64,000 nucleotides of DNA from Aquisalimonas lutea. GTDB taxonomy: Bacteria; Pseudomonadota; Gammaproteobacteria; Nitrococcales; Aquisalimonadaceae. The stretch covers positions 163,230 through 227,229 of the forward strand of contig NZ_JAUFPK010000001.1 in assembly GCF_030409225.1 (NCBI RefSeq), read 5' to 3'. Below the pieces are notes generated by a model that saw nothing but the letters and a program-made list of their open reading frames with translations, was not told where the DNA came from and did no database searches. A program made the position numbers and the translations under genes. Of this stretch, positions 25,693-35,039 are shown one piece after another (within the stretch, counting starts at the first letter, position 1; each line of letters opens with the position of its first letter).

Positions 25693-25793
25693 CCCGTTGT
25701 CGGCCGGGGCCGCCCGCACCTGCCGGCACCGCGGGCCCGGCAAGGAAGCATGCGCACGTCGCGCCACCGGCACAGCGGCATCGGGGGAAGGCC

Positions 25794-28457
25794 ATGGGCA
25801 CCCACTACCTGGAACACTTCTTCCGCCCGGAGAGCATCGCCGTCGTGGGCGCCAGCGAGACCCCGGGATCCGTGGGTGAGCAGGTCATGCGCAACCTGCT
25901 CGACGCCGGTTTCCGGGGCGCCATCAGCCCCGTGAATCCGCGCCACGGGGAGGTCCACGGCCTGGCCTGCGCCCCGCGGGTCCGGGCCCTGGAGCATGCC
26001 CCGGACCTGGCCGTCATCTGCGTGCCGCCCCGGGCGATCCACCAGGTCGTGGAAGAATGCGGGCGCCACGGCATCCGCGCGGTGGTCATCCTGGCCGCCG
26101 GCATGGGCGAGTCCGGCACCGGCGTCAAGCGCCTGGAGCAGGCGGTCATGGCCACCGCGCGCCGTCACGGCGTGCGCGTCATCGGCCCCGACTGGGTCGG
26201 CCTGATGCGGCCGCACCTGGGCCTGAACGCCACGTTCTCCCGCAGCCGTGCCCTCCCCGGGCAGCTGGCCCTGGTCTCCCAGTCCGGGGCACTCACCTCC
26301 GCCGTCCTGGACTGGGCCGAGAGCCGCCGGGTGGGCTTCTCCACGGTCTGCTCCCTGGGCGACACCACCGACGTGGACTTCGGCGACGTCCTCGACTACC
26401 TGGCGCTGGACCCGGAGACCCGCAGCATCCTCCTGTACGTGGAAACCATCACCGACGCCCGGCGCTTCATGGGCGGGCTGCGGGCCGCGGCCCGGCTCAA
26501 GCCCGTCATCGTCATGAAGGTGGGCCGGCAGCAGGAGAGCTACCGGGCCACCAGCTCCCACACCGGCGCGCTGGTCGGTGCCGACGACGCCTTCGACGCC
26601 GCACTGGGACGCGCCGGCGCGGTGCGCGTTCCCACCATCGGGCAGCTGTTCGCCGCCGCCGAGCTGCTGGCCAGCGGCAAGCGCCTCGCCGGCGACCGCA
26701 TCGCCGTGATCACCAACGGCGGCGGGCCCGGCATCATCGCCACCGACCTCCTGGTCGAGCGCCAGCTCCAGCTGGCCCGCCTGGGCGAGAAGACCCTGGC
26801 CGCCCTGAACCGGCACCTGCCGGCCCGCTGGCCCGGCGACAATCCCGTGGACGTCCTCGGCGACGCCGACCCGAAGCGGTTCGCCGCCGCACTGGACGCC
26901 TGCCTGGACGACGACAACGTCGACGGCGCCCTGGTGATCCTCGCGCCCCAGGCCCGGACCGACCCGGAAGGCACGGCCGAGCAACTGTGCCAGGCCGACA
27001 CCCGCCGCAAGCCGGTGCTGGGCAGCTGGATGGGGGGCAGCCGCATCCGCACTGCCCGCGAGCGCTTCACCGCGGCGGGCTTTCCCAACTTCGCCACCCC
27101 GGAGAACGCCACGGAGGCGCTCTCGGCCCTGTCGCGCTACCGGCGCAGCCAGGCGCTGCTCATGCAGCTGCCGGATGCCGCCAGCGCCCGCTCCGAGCCC
27201 GACCTGCAGACGGCCCAGGAGGTCATCAGCCGGGCCCTGGAGGCAGGACAGACGCGGCTCACGCCGTTGCAGTCGAAGACGATGCTGCAGGCCTTCGCGA
27301 TTCCGGTGACCACCACGATGGTCGCCCGCTCGGCGGAGGAGGCCCGCGATGCCGCGCAACGCCTGGGGCTGCCGGTGGCCATGAAGATCAACTCGCCGGA
27401 GATCACCCACAAGGCCGCCGTGGACGGCGTGCGCCTGAACCTCGTCGACGGCGAGGCGGTGGCAGCCGCCTACACGGATATCCTCGAGGCGGTCCGGAAG
27501 GCGCGCCCGGACGCGGCCGTCGACGGGGTCTCCGTGGAGCCCATGCATACCCCCCGGCACGGCAGCGAGATCATGCTCGGCGTGGTCCGCGACCCGGTGT
27601 TCGGCCCCGTGATCAGTTTCGGGGCGGGCGGCTCCATGGTGGAAGTCATCCGCGACCGCGCGGTATCGCTGCCGCCGCTCAACGACTTCCTGGCCCGGGA
27701 CCTGATGGCCCGGACCCGGGTCGGCCGCTTTCTGCAGCTGGACCAGGACAGCCACCTGCGCCGCGAGCTGGAGCATGCGCTGCTGCGCCTGTCCGACCTG
27801 GTGTGCTCCCTGCCGCGGGTCACCGACGTGGACATCAACCCCGTCATCGCCGACGCCCAGGGCGTGGTGGCCGTGGACGCCCGCATCCACGTGCGCGACA
27901 GCCGCAGCGACGGCTACGGGCACATGGCCATCATGCCCTATCCGCGCCACCTGGCGCGCCGGGAGACCCTGCCCGGCGGCCACGAGGTGCTCGTGCGGCC
28001 GATCCGGCCGGAGGACGCGGAAATGGAGCAGGCGTTCATCGAAGGGCTCTCGGACCGCTCCCGGTACTACCGCTTCATGGACCACATGGGGCATGTCGGC
28101 CTGGCCATGCTGGTGCGCTTCACCCAGATCGACTACGACCGCGAGATGGCCCTGGTGGCCGTTGACGACAGCGGCGAGACACCGCGGCAGGTGGGCGTCG
28201 CCCGCTACGTCACCAACCCGGACGGGCGCAGCTGCGAGTTCGCCGTGGCCGTCGCCGACGACTGGCAGGGGCGCGGGCTGGGACGGCGGCTCATGGAGCG
28301 CCTCATGACCGTGGCCCGGGAACGCGACCTGGATCGCATGGAAGGCCAGGTCCTGGCCGAGAACCGGGGCATGCTCGGCCTCATGGACCGCCTGGGCTTC
28401 CGGCGCCAGCGCATCCCCGGGGACTACAGCGTGGTCCAGGTGGAGCGTTCCCTGTAA
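25794..28457 (+). CDS. Pat/YfiQ-type protein lysine acetyltransferase (CoA-binding, ATP-grasp, GNAT)
   Basis: An 887-residue three-part protein. Residues 8-130 form a CoA-binding domain (FFRPESIAVVGASETPGSVG). Residues 130-690 contain succinyl-CoA-synthetase-like and ATP-grasp parts (LALVSQSGALTSAVLDWA, VIVMKVGRQ, TDVDINPVIADAQGVV). The last 150 or so form a GNAT domain with VADDWQGRGLGRRLMERLMT for acetyl-CoA binding. In Salmonella and E. coli, Pat/PatZ acetylates the catalytic lysine of acyl-CoA synthetases. The adjacent ligase is the obvious target. The ATG at 25794 follows GGGGAAGGCC. Confidence 0.9.
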   Translation: MGTHYLEHFFRPESIAVVGASETPGSVGEQVMRNLLDAGFRGAISPVNPRHGEVHGLACAPRVRALEHAPDLAVICVPPRAIHQVVEECGRHGIRAVVILAAGMGESGTGVKRLEQAVMATARRHGVRVIGPDWVGLMRPHLGLNATFSRSRALPGQLALVSQSGALTSAVLDWAESRRVGFSTVCSLGDTTDVDFGDVLDYLALDPETRSILLYVETITDARRFMGGLRAAARLKPVIVMKVGRQQESYRATSSHTGALVGADDAFDAALGRAGAVRVPTIGQLFAAAELLASGKRLAGDRIAVITNGGGPGIIATDLLVERQLQLARLGEKTLAALNRHLPARWPGDNPVDVLGDADPKRFAAALDACLDDDNVDGALVILAPQARTDPEGTAEQLCQADTRRKPVLGSWMGGSRIRTARERFTAAGFPNFATPENATEALSALSRYRRSQALLMQLPDAASARSEPDLQTAQEVISRALEAGQTRLTPLQSKTMLQAFAIPVTTTMVARSAEEARDAAQRLGLPVAMKINSPEITHKAAVDGVRLNLVDGEAVAAAYTDILEAVRKARPDAAVDGVSVEPMHTPRHGSEIMLGVVRDPVFGPVISFGAGGSMVEVIRDRAVSLPPLNDFLARDLMARTRVGRFLQLDQDSHLRRELEHALLRLSDLVCSLPRVTDVDINPVIADAQGVVAVDARIHVRDSRSDGYGHMAIMPYPRHLARRETLPGGHEVLVRPIRPEDAEMEQAFIEGLSDRSRYYRFMDHMGHVGLAMLVRFTQIDYDREMALVAVDDSGETPRQVGVARYVTNPDGRSCEFAVAVADDWQGRGLGRRLMERLMTVARERDLDRMEGQVLAENRGMLGLMDRLGFRRQRIPGDYSVVQVERSL

Positions 28458-28486
28458 CGTGACGCGCTTCCTGCGACGCTTACCCC

Positions 28487-28513
28487 TAAAGATGTATTCT
28501 GCCCTGCCGATCA
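28487..28513 (+). promoter_or_regulatory. Sigma-28 (FliA) type promoter
   Basis: TAAAGATG (28487-28494), an 11-bp spacer, then GCCGATCA (28506-28513) fits the FliA consensus TAAAGTTT-N11-GCCGATAA closely. It is 69 bp upstream of the chemoreceptor start, so the receptor is probably made with the late flagellar genes. Confidence 0.78.
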
Positions 28514-28582
28514 CGTCATCGGCCCGGATGCGGCAGCACCCCCGGCAAAGAACACATCCATCCGCTTCATCAAGGGATATCC

Positions 28583-30136
28583 ATGCGCAGGAACCTTCCC
28601 GTCACCGGCCGCGAACACGTCTTCGACACCGAGGCCCGCCTGATCAGCACGACGACCCTCAAGGGCGTCATCCAGCACGTCAACGACGACTTCTGCCGGG
28701 TCGCGGGATTCTCCCGGGACGAGCTCATCGGCCAGGCGCACAACATCATCCGGCATCCGGACATGCCGCCCGCCGTATTCCAGGATTTCTGGGACACCCT
28801 CAAGGCCGGCGAGCCGTGGATGGGCATCGTCAAGAACCGCTGCAAGAACGGCGACCATTACTGGGTCAGCGCCTACGTCGCGCCCATCTACGAGCAGGAC
28901 CGGATGGTCGGCTACCAGTCGGTGCGCACCGCACCGGACCGGGACGACGTCCGTCGCGCCGAGAAGGTCTACCGCGAGCTGTGGCGTGCCCGGCGGATCC
29001 GCCTGCCGTCTCCGGGGCTGCGGGGACGGACCGCGGCCGGAATCGGTGCCGGCGTCGTTGCCGGGCTCGGAGCGGGGAGCATCGGTGGCGGCATGGGTGC
29101 CGCCGTTGCCGGTCTCGCCCTGGTGCTCGCCTGGCCGGCGGCCCTGGCGGTGACCGCGCGGGTGCGCCGCGCCAGCCAGGCCGCACGGGCCACGTTCGAC
29201 AACCCGGTTGGCCGGCGCGTCTATGGCGGCGCCGACGACGAGGCCGGTCAGGTGCATCTCAGCCTGGCGATGCAACAGGCCCGGGTGCGGACGCTGCTGG
29301 GGCGGGTGGGCGATGTCACCGGTCAGCTGCACGACACCGCCCGGGCCTCCGAGGACGCCGCAGGCCGCAGCGGCAGCGCCATCGCCGCGCAGCAGGACGA
29401 GATGGCCCAGGTCGCCACGGCCATGAACGAGATGTCGGCAACCATCCAGGAGGTCTCGCGCAACACGAGCCACGCGGCGGACCGGGCGGGTGACGCCCAC
29501 GGTCGCGCCGCGGACTGCCATCGTCTGGTGGAGGAAACCGGCAGCGCCATGAGCCGCCTGGCCGATGAGACGCACAGCGCCGGCGAGGCCATTCGCAGCC
29601 TGATCCGCAGGACCGAGGGAATCCACGGCATTCTCGACACCATCCGCGGAATCTCGGAGCAGACCAACCTGCTGGCGCTCAACGCCGCCATCGAGGCCGC
29701 ACGGGCCGGCGACAGCGGGCGGGGATTCTCCGTGGTCGCCGAGGAGGTGCGCAAGCTCTCCGCCCGGACCGGCGAGGCCACCACCGAGATCGAGTCGGTG
29801 CTCGGCGAGCTGCGCACCGGCGCCGAAGAGGCCGGTACCGTCATGGACCGCGGACAGGCCTCCAGCCAGCGGGTCCAGGAGCTCACGGACCGGGCCGCGG
29901 ACGCCGTCCAGGGCGTGCTGGCGGCCGCCAACGACATCAGCGACATGAACACCCAGATCGCCAGCAGCGCCGAGGAGCAATCCGCCACGGCGGAGGAGAT
30001 CAACCGCAGCGTCAGCCAGATCAACGAGGCGTTCACGGAAACCGCCAGCACCGCCACCGGCGCACGGGAGACCGCCGAATCCCTCACGCGGATGGTCGCC
30101 GAGCTGGACAGCCTGGTGCGCCAGTTCCGGGCCTGA
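28583..30136 (+). CDS. Aer-like methyl-accepting chemotaxis protein with N-terminal PAS
   Basis: A 517-residue receptor without a periplasmic domain. Residues 15-120 form a PAS domain of the Aer type ([20 protein letters not shown], then RHPDMP and [17 protein letters not shown]). Residues 150-190 hold a glycine/alanine-rich double membrane hairpin. The rest is the signalling coiled coil, with hairpin tip [18 protein letters not shown] near residue 355. Aer senses redox or oxygen through FAD bound in the PAS domain. The tip binds CheA/CheW. No CheB/CheR pentapeptide is at the C-terminus. It is expressed from the sigma-28 promoter upstream. Confidence 0.92.
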   Translation: MRRNLPVTGREHVFDTEARLISTTTLKGVIQHVNDDFCRVAGFSRDELIGQAHNIIRHPDMPPAVFQDFWDTLKAGEPWMGIVKNRCKNGDHYWVSAYVAPIYEQDRMVGYQSVRTAPDRDDVRRAEKVYRELWRARRIRLPSPGLRGRTAAGIGAGVVAGLGAGSIGGGMGAAVAGLALVLAWPAALAVTARVRRASQAARATFDNPVGRRVYGGADDEAGQVHLSLAMQQARVRTLLGRVGDVTGQLHDTARASEDAAGRSGSAIAAQQDEMAQVATAMNEMSATIQEVSRNTSHAADRAGDAHGRAADCHRLVEETGSAMSRLADETHSAGEAIRSLIRRTEGIHGILDTIRGISEQTNLLALNAAIEAARAGDSGRGFSVVAEEVRKLSARTGEATTEIESVLGELRTGAEEAGTVMDRGQASSQRVQELTDRAADAVQGVLAAANDISDMNTQIASSAEEQSATAEEINRSVSQINEAFTETASTATGARETAESLTRMVAELDSLVRQFRA

Positions 30137-30285
30137 CCCGCCTTTCAGGACGTGGAATTCACCACACCTGCGCTCGCGCGCCCTGTCGGCATGAGGAGAC
30201 GGTATTCAGGCCCCCCGCAGGCGGGTACCATGACCAAGCTCAGGGTTCTCTCCAAAACCCGCCACGCGAACCGCGCCTCGTACCC

Positions 30286-30855
30286 ATGGACACGGTCTAC
30301 ACCCCTGCCGCCGTTACCGCGCTCCTGCTCCTGCTGGCGTTCTTCGTCTGGACCGCCCGCCGTCGCCGGCGTACCCCGCGCATCAGCGTGCGACCGCGGG
30401 AAGTGCTCACCGCCGCGCAGCAGCGGCTTTACCGGACCCTGTGCGCCGGCCTGCCCAATCACTACGTTCTGGCCCAGGTCCCGTTCGCCGCGTTCCTGGA
30501 GCCGCGCGGCCAGGGGCAGCAGCCGCCCGTGCCGCTGAGCGGGCAGTGGGCGGACTTCCTGATCTGCGACCAGGCCTTCAGGGTCATCGCCGTGGTGGAG
30601 CTCGGCGCCGGGCAGCGCAGCGCCCAGCATGACGAGCTCCTCCGTGATGCGGCCCTGCCCCTGATCCGCTGGCAGGACAACGCCCTGCCCGATGCCAGCG
30701 AGGTGCGGGAGACGGTGCGCGACCTGGAATCACTGCGGACCCTGGGCGAGCAGGTGGGCGACCCGGAGCCCGGCCCGGGATCGGCCGCCGCCGACCCGAT
30801 GGATGCCGATGACGCCGCCGCCGGCGGCGGGCGGCGCCGCGAACCCCATCTCTGA
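30286..30855 (+). CDS. Membrane-anchored DUF2726 protein
   Basis: A 189-residue protein with one N-terminal membrane segment (about residues 8-25), an arginine-rich stop, then a DUF2726 domain. The domain reads from PREVLTAAQQRLYRTLCAGL to WADFLICDQAFRVIAVVELG, resembling nuclease-like or topoisomerase-associated domains. The acidic aspartate and glutamate (DFLICD and VVEL) are the positions expected for an endonuclease-like fold, but no activity is established. The C-terminal 35 residues are low-complexity, rich in Asp, Ala and Gly. It stands alone after the chemoreceptor and converges on the dehydrogenase at 30868. Confidence 0.72.
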   Translation: MDTVYTPAAVTALLLLLAFFVWTARRRRRTPRISVRPREVLTAAQQRLYRTLCAGLPNHYVLAQVPFAAFLEPRGQGQQPPVPLSGQWADFLICDQAFRVIAVVELGAGQRSAQHDELLRDAALPLIRWQDNALPDASEVRETVRDLESLRTLGEQVGDPEPGPGSAAADPMDADDAAAGGGRRREPHL

Positions 30856-30867
30856 ATCCCGCCGGGC

Positions 30868-31821
30868 TCAGTCCACGCGGCGAACCGCCCGGCCCCGGCG
30901 GAAGGCGCCGATGTTCTCCGCCATCTGGCCGACGATGCGCTGGCGCGCCTCGCGGCTGCCCCAGGCGGAGTGCGGGGTGACGATCAGGTTCGGGATATCC
31001 GGCTCCAGCAGCACGTTGCCGTTGCGCGGCGGCTCCTCCGTGAGCACGTCGAACCCCGCCCCGCCGATGCGCCCGGCCCGCAATGCGTCGGCCAGGGCCT
31101 GCTCATCCACCAGGCCGCCCCGCGAGGTGTTGATCAGCAGCGCGTGGGAGGGCATGGCCGCCAGCTCCTGCGGCCCGATGAGCCCGCGCGTGGCCTCCGT
31201 CAACGGGCAGTGCAGCGACAGCACGTCCACCTGCGGCAGCAGCTCCTCCAGCGGAACGCGATCCGCCTCCGGCTTGCCGCCGGGACGCTGGGCCACCCGG
31301 ACGTCCATGCCGAACGCCCGGCCGAGCTCGGCGACGCGTCCGCCCAGCGTCCCCAGGCCCACGATCCCCAGCGTGCGCCCGGACAGCTCGACAATAGGGT
31401 AGTCCAGCAGGCAGAACTGGGTGCTGCGCCCCCAGTCGCCGCGGGCCACCGCCCGCTGGTAGTCGAGCATGTGGGTCGCCAGGGCCAGCATCAGGCCGAT
31501 GGCGTGCTGCGCCACCGAGTCGGTACCGTACCCCTGGCAGTTCGCCACCGCGACCCCGGCCTCGCGGCAGGCTTCCACGTCGATGTTGTTGACCCCGGTG
31601 GCGGCGACGCAGACGAGCTTGAGATCCGGCAGGTGCGCCAGGCTCTCGCGGTCGATCACTACCTTGTTGACCACGGCGACCTCGGCGCCGGCGAGCCGCT
31701 CCACCACCTCGGCGGGCGCCGTACGCTCGTGGTACACCAGCTCGTCCACTGCGGCCTCCAGGCCACCCATGTCCAGATCATCCCGATCCAGCGACTCGCG
31801 ATCCAGAAAAACGGCCTTCAC
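30868..31821 (-). CDS. D-2-hydroxyacid dehydrogenase (glycerate/hydroxypyruvate type)
   Basis: A 317-residue NAD(P)-dependent enzyme. Near residue 155 the Rossmann motif is GIVGLGTLGGRVAELGRAFG. The catalytic trio is in NTSRGGLVDEQAL (Arg), LTEEPP (Glu) and HSAWGSREAR (His). Length and GVNNIDVEACREAGVAV favour the glycerate dehydrogenase/hydroxypyruvate reductase subgroup (HprA). This would turn hydroxypyruvate into glycerate, and could link to phosphoglycolate salvage started by gph, but that link is inference. It is divergent from dusB. Confidence 0.88.
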   Translation of the reverse strand: MKAVFLDRESLDRDDLDMGGLEAAVDELVYHERTAPAEVVERLAGAEVAVVNKVVIDRESLAHLPDLKLVCVAATGVNNIDVEACREAGVAVANCQGYGTDSVAQHAIGLMLALATHMLDYQRAVARGDWGRSTQFCLLDYPIVELSGRTLGIVGLGTLGGRVAELGRAFGMDVRVAQRPGGKPEADRVPLEELLPQVDVLSLHCPLTEATRGLIGPQELAAMPSHALLINTSRGGLVDEQALADALRAGRIGGAGFDVLTEEPPRNGNVLLEPDIPNLIVTPHSAWGSREARQRIVGQMAENIGAFRRGRAVRRVD

Positions 31822-31870
31822 AGGCTTCTCCCTCGTTTCGTCGTACCGTGCCGATGCGCCGTCGCGCTCG

Positions 31871-31899
31871 TTTTGCCGCTTCCCCGGGCTTGGTATGAT
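31871..31899 (+). promoter_or_regulatory. Candidate promoter of the dusB operon
   Basis: TTTTGC (31871-31876) and TATGAT (31894-31899) are 17 bp apart, and TGG just before the -10 gives an extended -10 element. The -35 is poor, as is common with extended -10 promoters. The -10 ends 32 bp before the dusB ATG. Confidence 0.4.
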
Positions 31900-31931
31900 T
31901 CCCGGTTTACGGCGGACGTGCGGATGCGCCC

Positions 31932-32912
31932 ATGCAGATCGGCCCCTACACCCTCGACGGCAACGTGGTCCTGGCCCCCATGGCCGGGGTTACCGACCGG
32001 CCCTTCCGCGTGCTGTGCCGGGTCCACGGGGCCGCCCTGGCTGCTTCTGAGATGGTCCACGCCAGCGCCCGTTTGCGCAACAGCCGCAAGAGCCGCCTGC
32101 GCGCCGACCACCGCGGCGAGCCCGCCCCGCGGGTGGTCCAGATCGCCGGCGGCGAGCCCGAGATGCTGGCCGATGCCGCCCGCGCCAACGTCGCCGGCGG
32201 CGCGGAGATCATCGACATCAACATGGGCTGCCCCGCCAAGAAGGTCTGCAACCGCCAGGCAGGCTCCGCCCTGCTGGCCGACGAGGGGCTCGTGGCGGCG
32301 ATCCTCGAGGCGGTGGTCGACGCCGTGGACGTCCCCGTGACCCTCAAGATCCGCACCGGCCCCGATCCGGAGCGCCGCAACGGCGTGCGCATCGCCGAGC
32401 TCGCCCAGCGCGCCGGCATCGCCGCGCTGGCAGTGCACGGGCGGACCCGGGCGGCCCTGTACAACGGCCGCGCCGAGTACGACACCATCCGCGCCATCCG
32501 GCGCGCCACCACCCTGCCGCTTTTCGCCAACGGCGACATCGACGGCCCCGAGGCCGCCGCACAGGTGCTGGAGTACACCGGCGCCGATGGCGTCATGATC
32601 GGCCGGGCGGCCCAGGGGCGCCCGTGGATCTTCCGGGAGATCCAGCACTACCTGGACACCGGCAACCATCTTGCCCCGCCGTCCGCCGGGACGGTGCGGG
32701 ATCTGCTCCTGGAGCACGTGCAGGCCCTGCACGCGTTCTACGGCCCGGAGCAGGGCGTGCGGGTCGCGCGCAAGCACATCGGCTGGTATCTCGCCGGCCG
32801 CCCCGACGGTGAGGCGGCCCGAAGGGAGCTGGTGCGTCTCACGGGCCCCGACGAGCAGCTGGAGCGGATCCACGAATACTTCCTGGGGCGGACCGGGAGT
32901 GCCGCAGCATGA
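31932..32912 (+). CDS. dusB: tRNA dihydrouridine synthase B
   Basis: A 326-residue flavin enzyme that reduces uridine to dihydrouridine in tRNA D loops. It begins MQIGPYTLDGNVVLAPMAGV. The catalytic cysteine is in DINMGCPAKKVCNRQAGSAL near residue 100. HGRTRAALYNGRAEYD and GDIDGPEAAAQVL bind FMN. The RKHIGWYL stretch near 278 is typical of DusB. In enterobacteria and Pseudomonas dusB is followed by fis. Here a J-domain gene follows instead, its start overlapping the dusB stop by four bases. Confidence 0.94.
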   Translation: MQIGPYTLDGNVVLAPMAGVTDRPFRVLCRVHGAALAASEMVHASARLRNSRKSRLRADHRGEPAPRVVQIAGGEPEMLADAARANVAGGAEIIDINMGCPAKKVCNRQAGSALLADEGLVAAILEAVVDAVDVPVTLKIRTGPDPERRNGVRIAELAQRAGIAALAVHGRTRAALYNGRAEYDTIRAIRRATTLPLFANGDIDGPEAAAQVLEYTGADGVMIGRAAQGRPWIFREIQHYLDTGNHLAPPSAGTVRDLLLEHVQALHAFYGPEQGVRVARKHIGWYLAGRPDGEAARRELVRLTGPDEQLERIHEYFLGRTGSAAA

Positions 32913-33277
32913 GCGGGGCGAGGCGCTGGTGGCCCGCCATGGCGGGCATGGTGGCCGGCTACTGGTTCCTCGGGGCCGTAGGGGGCTTCGCCGGCCTGGG
33001 TGCCGGCTGGTGGTGGGCTCGCAGCCGCGAGAAGGATCGCGAGGCCCGCCAGGCCCTGCCCCCGGACCTGGCCGCGGCCTACCGCACGCTGGGCGTCTCG
33101 CCCCGGGCCGGCGAGGAGGCCGTGAAGACCGCCTACCGCCGGCTCATGAACCGCCACCATCCGGACAAGCTGCCGGCGGACAGCGACGCGGCGACCCGCA
33201 GCGAGGCCGGCGACAGGGCCAGGGAAATCCGCCAGGCCTACGAGCGCATCCGCGCCAGCCGCGATTCCCGGGACTAA
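32909..33277 (+). CDS. Membrane-anchored J-domain protein (122 aa)
   Basis: A short protein with an N-terminal glycine/tryptophan-rich membrane anchor (about 8-38: AGYWFL... then FAGLGAGWWWA) and a C-terminal J domain (about 55-115) with AAAYRTLGVSPRAGEEAVKT and the HPD motif in NRHHPDKLPAD. It looks like DjlA without the TerB middle. J domains stimulate DnaK, so a membrane-tethered DnaK recruiter is expected. The ATG overlaps the dusB stop (ATGA). The TAA stop abuts a MITE-like tip. Confidence 0.85.
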   Translation: MSGARRWWPAMAGMVAGYWFLGAVGGFAGLGAGWWWARSREKDREARQALPPDLAAAYRTLGVSPRAGEEAVKTAYRRLMNRHHPDKLPADSDAATRSEAGDRAREIRQAYERIRASRDSRD

Positions 33278-33302
33278 TGTCCCGTTAACCCGCGTTCGTT
33301 GG
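33274..33302. repeat. Solo tip resembling the 12524 MITE
   Basis: The segment reads CTAATGTCCCGTTAACCC then GTTCGTTGG and aligns with the MITE tip with four substitutions or so and one inserted base. It begins at the stop codon of the J-domain gene. No second tip was found nearby, so it is probably a decayed remnant. Confidence 0.45.
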
Positions 33303-33311
33303 CGCTCCCCG

Positions 33312-34208
33312 TCATGCCGGCATCCGCCGCTCGTAGCTCCGCTGCAGGTGCAGCCCGTAGCCGGCGTGCGCGGCCAGCGTCAGCAGGATCAGCCCGCCGC
33401 CCAGCAGCGTCGCCCCCGGCGGCTCCTCGCCCAGGAACAGCCATACCCAGAACGTGCCCAGGACGGTCTCCACCAGCAGGAACAGCGACACCTCCGCCGA
33501 CGGCAGGTATTTCGTGGCCTCGCCCATGAGGCCCAGGGCCATGGGCATCTGGATCAGGCCCATGACCGCCAGCGCCGCGACGCCCGCGGCGGGGACCGCA
33601 GCCGGGCTGGCGAACGGAAGAGCCAGCAGGCAGCCGATGGCGCCGCCGCCGGCGACGATGGCCATGCGATCCACCCCCGGGGTCCGCCGCAGCAGCGTGA
33701 AGTTCGTCCCCGCCGCCAGCGCCGCGCCCAGGGCGAACAGATCACCGACCCAGCCGCCGAAATCCACCGAGCCGCCGAAGACCAGGACAATGCCCACCAG
33801 GCACAGGAGGATGGCGACCCAGGTGCGCGGCGGCACCCACTCGCGCAGGAAGATGCCCGACAGCAGGGCCGCGAACATGGGCGCCGCCGACAGGATCACC
33901 ACGACGTTGGCCACCCGGGTGTTGAGCACCGCCAGCACGAACAGCAGCAGGGTCGCGGCGAATCCCGCGCTGGTGGCCCAGCCCGCCCAGCCCGCGCGGG
34001 CGACGCACTGCCACGCCCACTCGCCGCGCCACAGGCGCAACACCATGGTCATGGACACGGCCATGAGCAGGCCGCGCCAGAAGATCACCGTCGCGCCCTC
34101 GGCCATGGCCAGCCGCACCAGCAGGGCGTCGAAGCTCAGGGCGATCACCCCGACCAGGGCCAGCATCGTCCCGCGCCGGTGGTCGACCGCCCCCGGGGCC
34201 TGCGTCAT
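33312..34208 (-). CDS. EamA/DMT-family transporter
   Basis: A 298-residue protein with ten hydrophobic segments in two five-helix repeats, the layout of the drug/metabolite transporter superfamily. The first repeat contains LALVGVIALSFDALLVRLA and SAAPMFAALLSGIFL. The second has MGLIQMPMALGLMG and SLFLLVETVLGTFWVWLFLG, with the EamA Glu-Pro pair (GEEPPG). GGGAGGTACGCA precedes the ATG at 34208. The substrate is unknown; relatives export amino acids or other metabolites. It lies on the minus strand between two plus-strand J-domain genes. Confidence 0.88.
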   Translation of the reverse strand: MTQAPGAVDHRRGTMLALVGVIALSFDALLVRLAMAEGATVIFWRGLLMAVSMTMVLRLWRGEWAWQCVARAGWAGWATSAGFAATLLLFVLAVLNTRVANVVVILSAAPMFAALLSGIFLREWVPPRTWVAILLCLVGIVLVFGGSVDFGGWVGDLFALGAALAAGTNFTLLRRTPGVDRMAIVAGGGAIGCLLALPFASPAAVPAAGVAALAVMGLIQMPMALGLMGEATKYLPSAEVSLFLLVETVLGTFWVWLFLGEEPPGATLLGGGLILLTLAAHAGYGLHLQRSYERRMPA

Positions 34209-34352
34209 TGCGTACCTCCCGCCGTTCCACGTGCCTTCGCACCACATCGGTGCGGGCGCCAGAATACCCGTTCCCGGCATGTCTTGCATCCGCGGCGGCC
34301 GGCCGCACAATGAGTCACGAACCCTCGTCGATTCGCCACCTGCGGAGACGCC

Positions 34353-35039
34353 TTGCTCCAGCTGCTCGTAGCCGCCGCAGTCCTCGGACTCGTGGTCTAT
34401 GCCTTCCTGCCGGCGGACCGCCGGCGCGCCTGGGGGCGCAAGGCGCTGCTCTGGGGCGGTGCCGGCTTCCTGGTGCTGATGCTGGTCACCGGACGGCTGC
34501 ACTGGCTGTTCGCCGTCCTCGCCGGCCTCTGGCCCCTCGCCGCCCGGCTGCTGCCGCTGGTCCGCGCCTGGCCGTGGCTGCGGCGCTGGCTGGGACGTGG
34601 ACCAGCGGCGGCGGACGCCGCCGGCAATCAGCTCCGCGCACGCCTGCTGACGCTGACCCTGGGGGACGGCGACACCCTGGCCGGCCTGGTCCACGCGGCG
34701 CCGTGGGAGAACGCCCGCCTCGAGGACCTGTCCCTGGACCAGCTGCAGGCGCTGCTGCGCTACTGCGAAGCCCGGGACGCGGCCTCGGCCTCCCTGCTCC
34801 GCGCCTACCTGGACCGCCGGCACGGCGCCGCCTGGCACGGCCGGGGCCCGCAAGCCGACCCCGGCCCGATGACCCGCGAGGAGGCCTGTGCCATCCTGGC
34901 GGTGCCGCCCGACGCCGCCCGCGAGACCATCGTCGCGGCCCACCGCCGCCTCATGCAGCGCCTGCACCCGGACCGCGGCGGCTCGGATTACCTGGCGGGG
35001 CGCATCAACGCCGCCAAGCGACGCCTGCTGGAGCCGTGA
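34353..35039 (+). CDS. Membrane J-domain protein, Pam18/DjlC-like (228 aa)
   Basis: Residues 1-60 hold two hydrophobic segments (LQLLVAAAVLGLVVYAFL and ALLWGGAGFLVLMLVTG). A soluble linker follows. The C-terminal 60 residues form a J domain with TREEACAILAVPPDAARETI and HPD in LMQRLHPDRGGSDYLAGRIN. The arrangement is like bacterial DnaJ-like proteins of the Tim14/Pam18 type. The start appears to be TTG after GGAG. The stop overlaps the GTG start of the HNH gene (GTGA). The partner is presumably DnaK; the client is unknown. Confidence 0.82.
   Translation: MLQLLVAAAVLGLVVYAFLPADRRRAWGRKALLWGGAGFLVLMLVTGRLHWLFAVLAGLWPLAARLLPLVRAWPWLRRWLGRGPAAADAAGNQLRARLLTLTLGDGDTLAGLVHAAPWENARLEDLSLDQLQALLRYCEARDAASASLLRAYLDRRHGAAWHGRGPQADPGPMTREEACAILAVPPDAARETIVAAHRRLMQRLHPDRGGSDYLAGRINAAKRRLLEP

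Noticed and set aside
28451-28459. CCTGTAAC at the Pat stop codon, resembling the MITE tip
   Set aside because: Only eight bases match and the flanks do not, so it is best explained by chance.
25689-28514. 941-codon open frame opposite the Pat gene, and a 695-codon one opposite the ligase (23686-25773)
   Set aside because: Both have shadow-type composition (Gly, Ala, His, Val, Asp) and no recognisable motif, whereas the plus-strand proteins are full-length family members.
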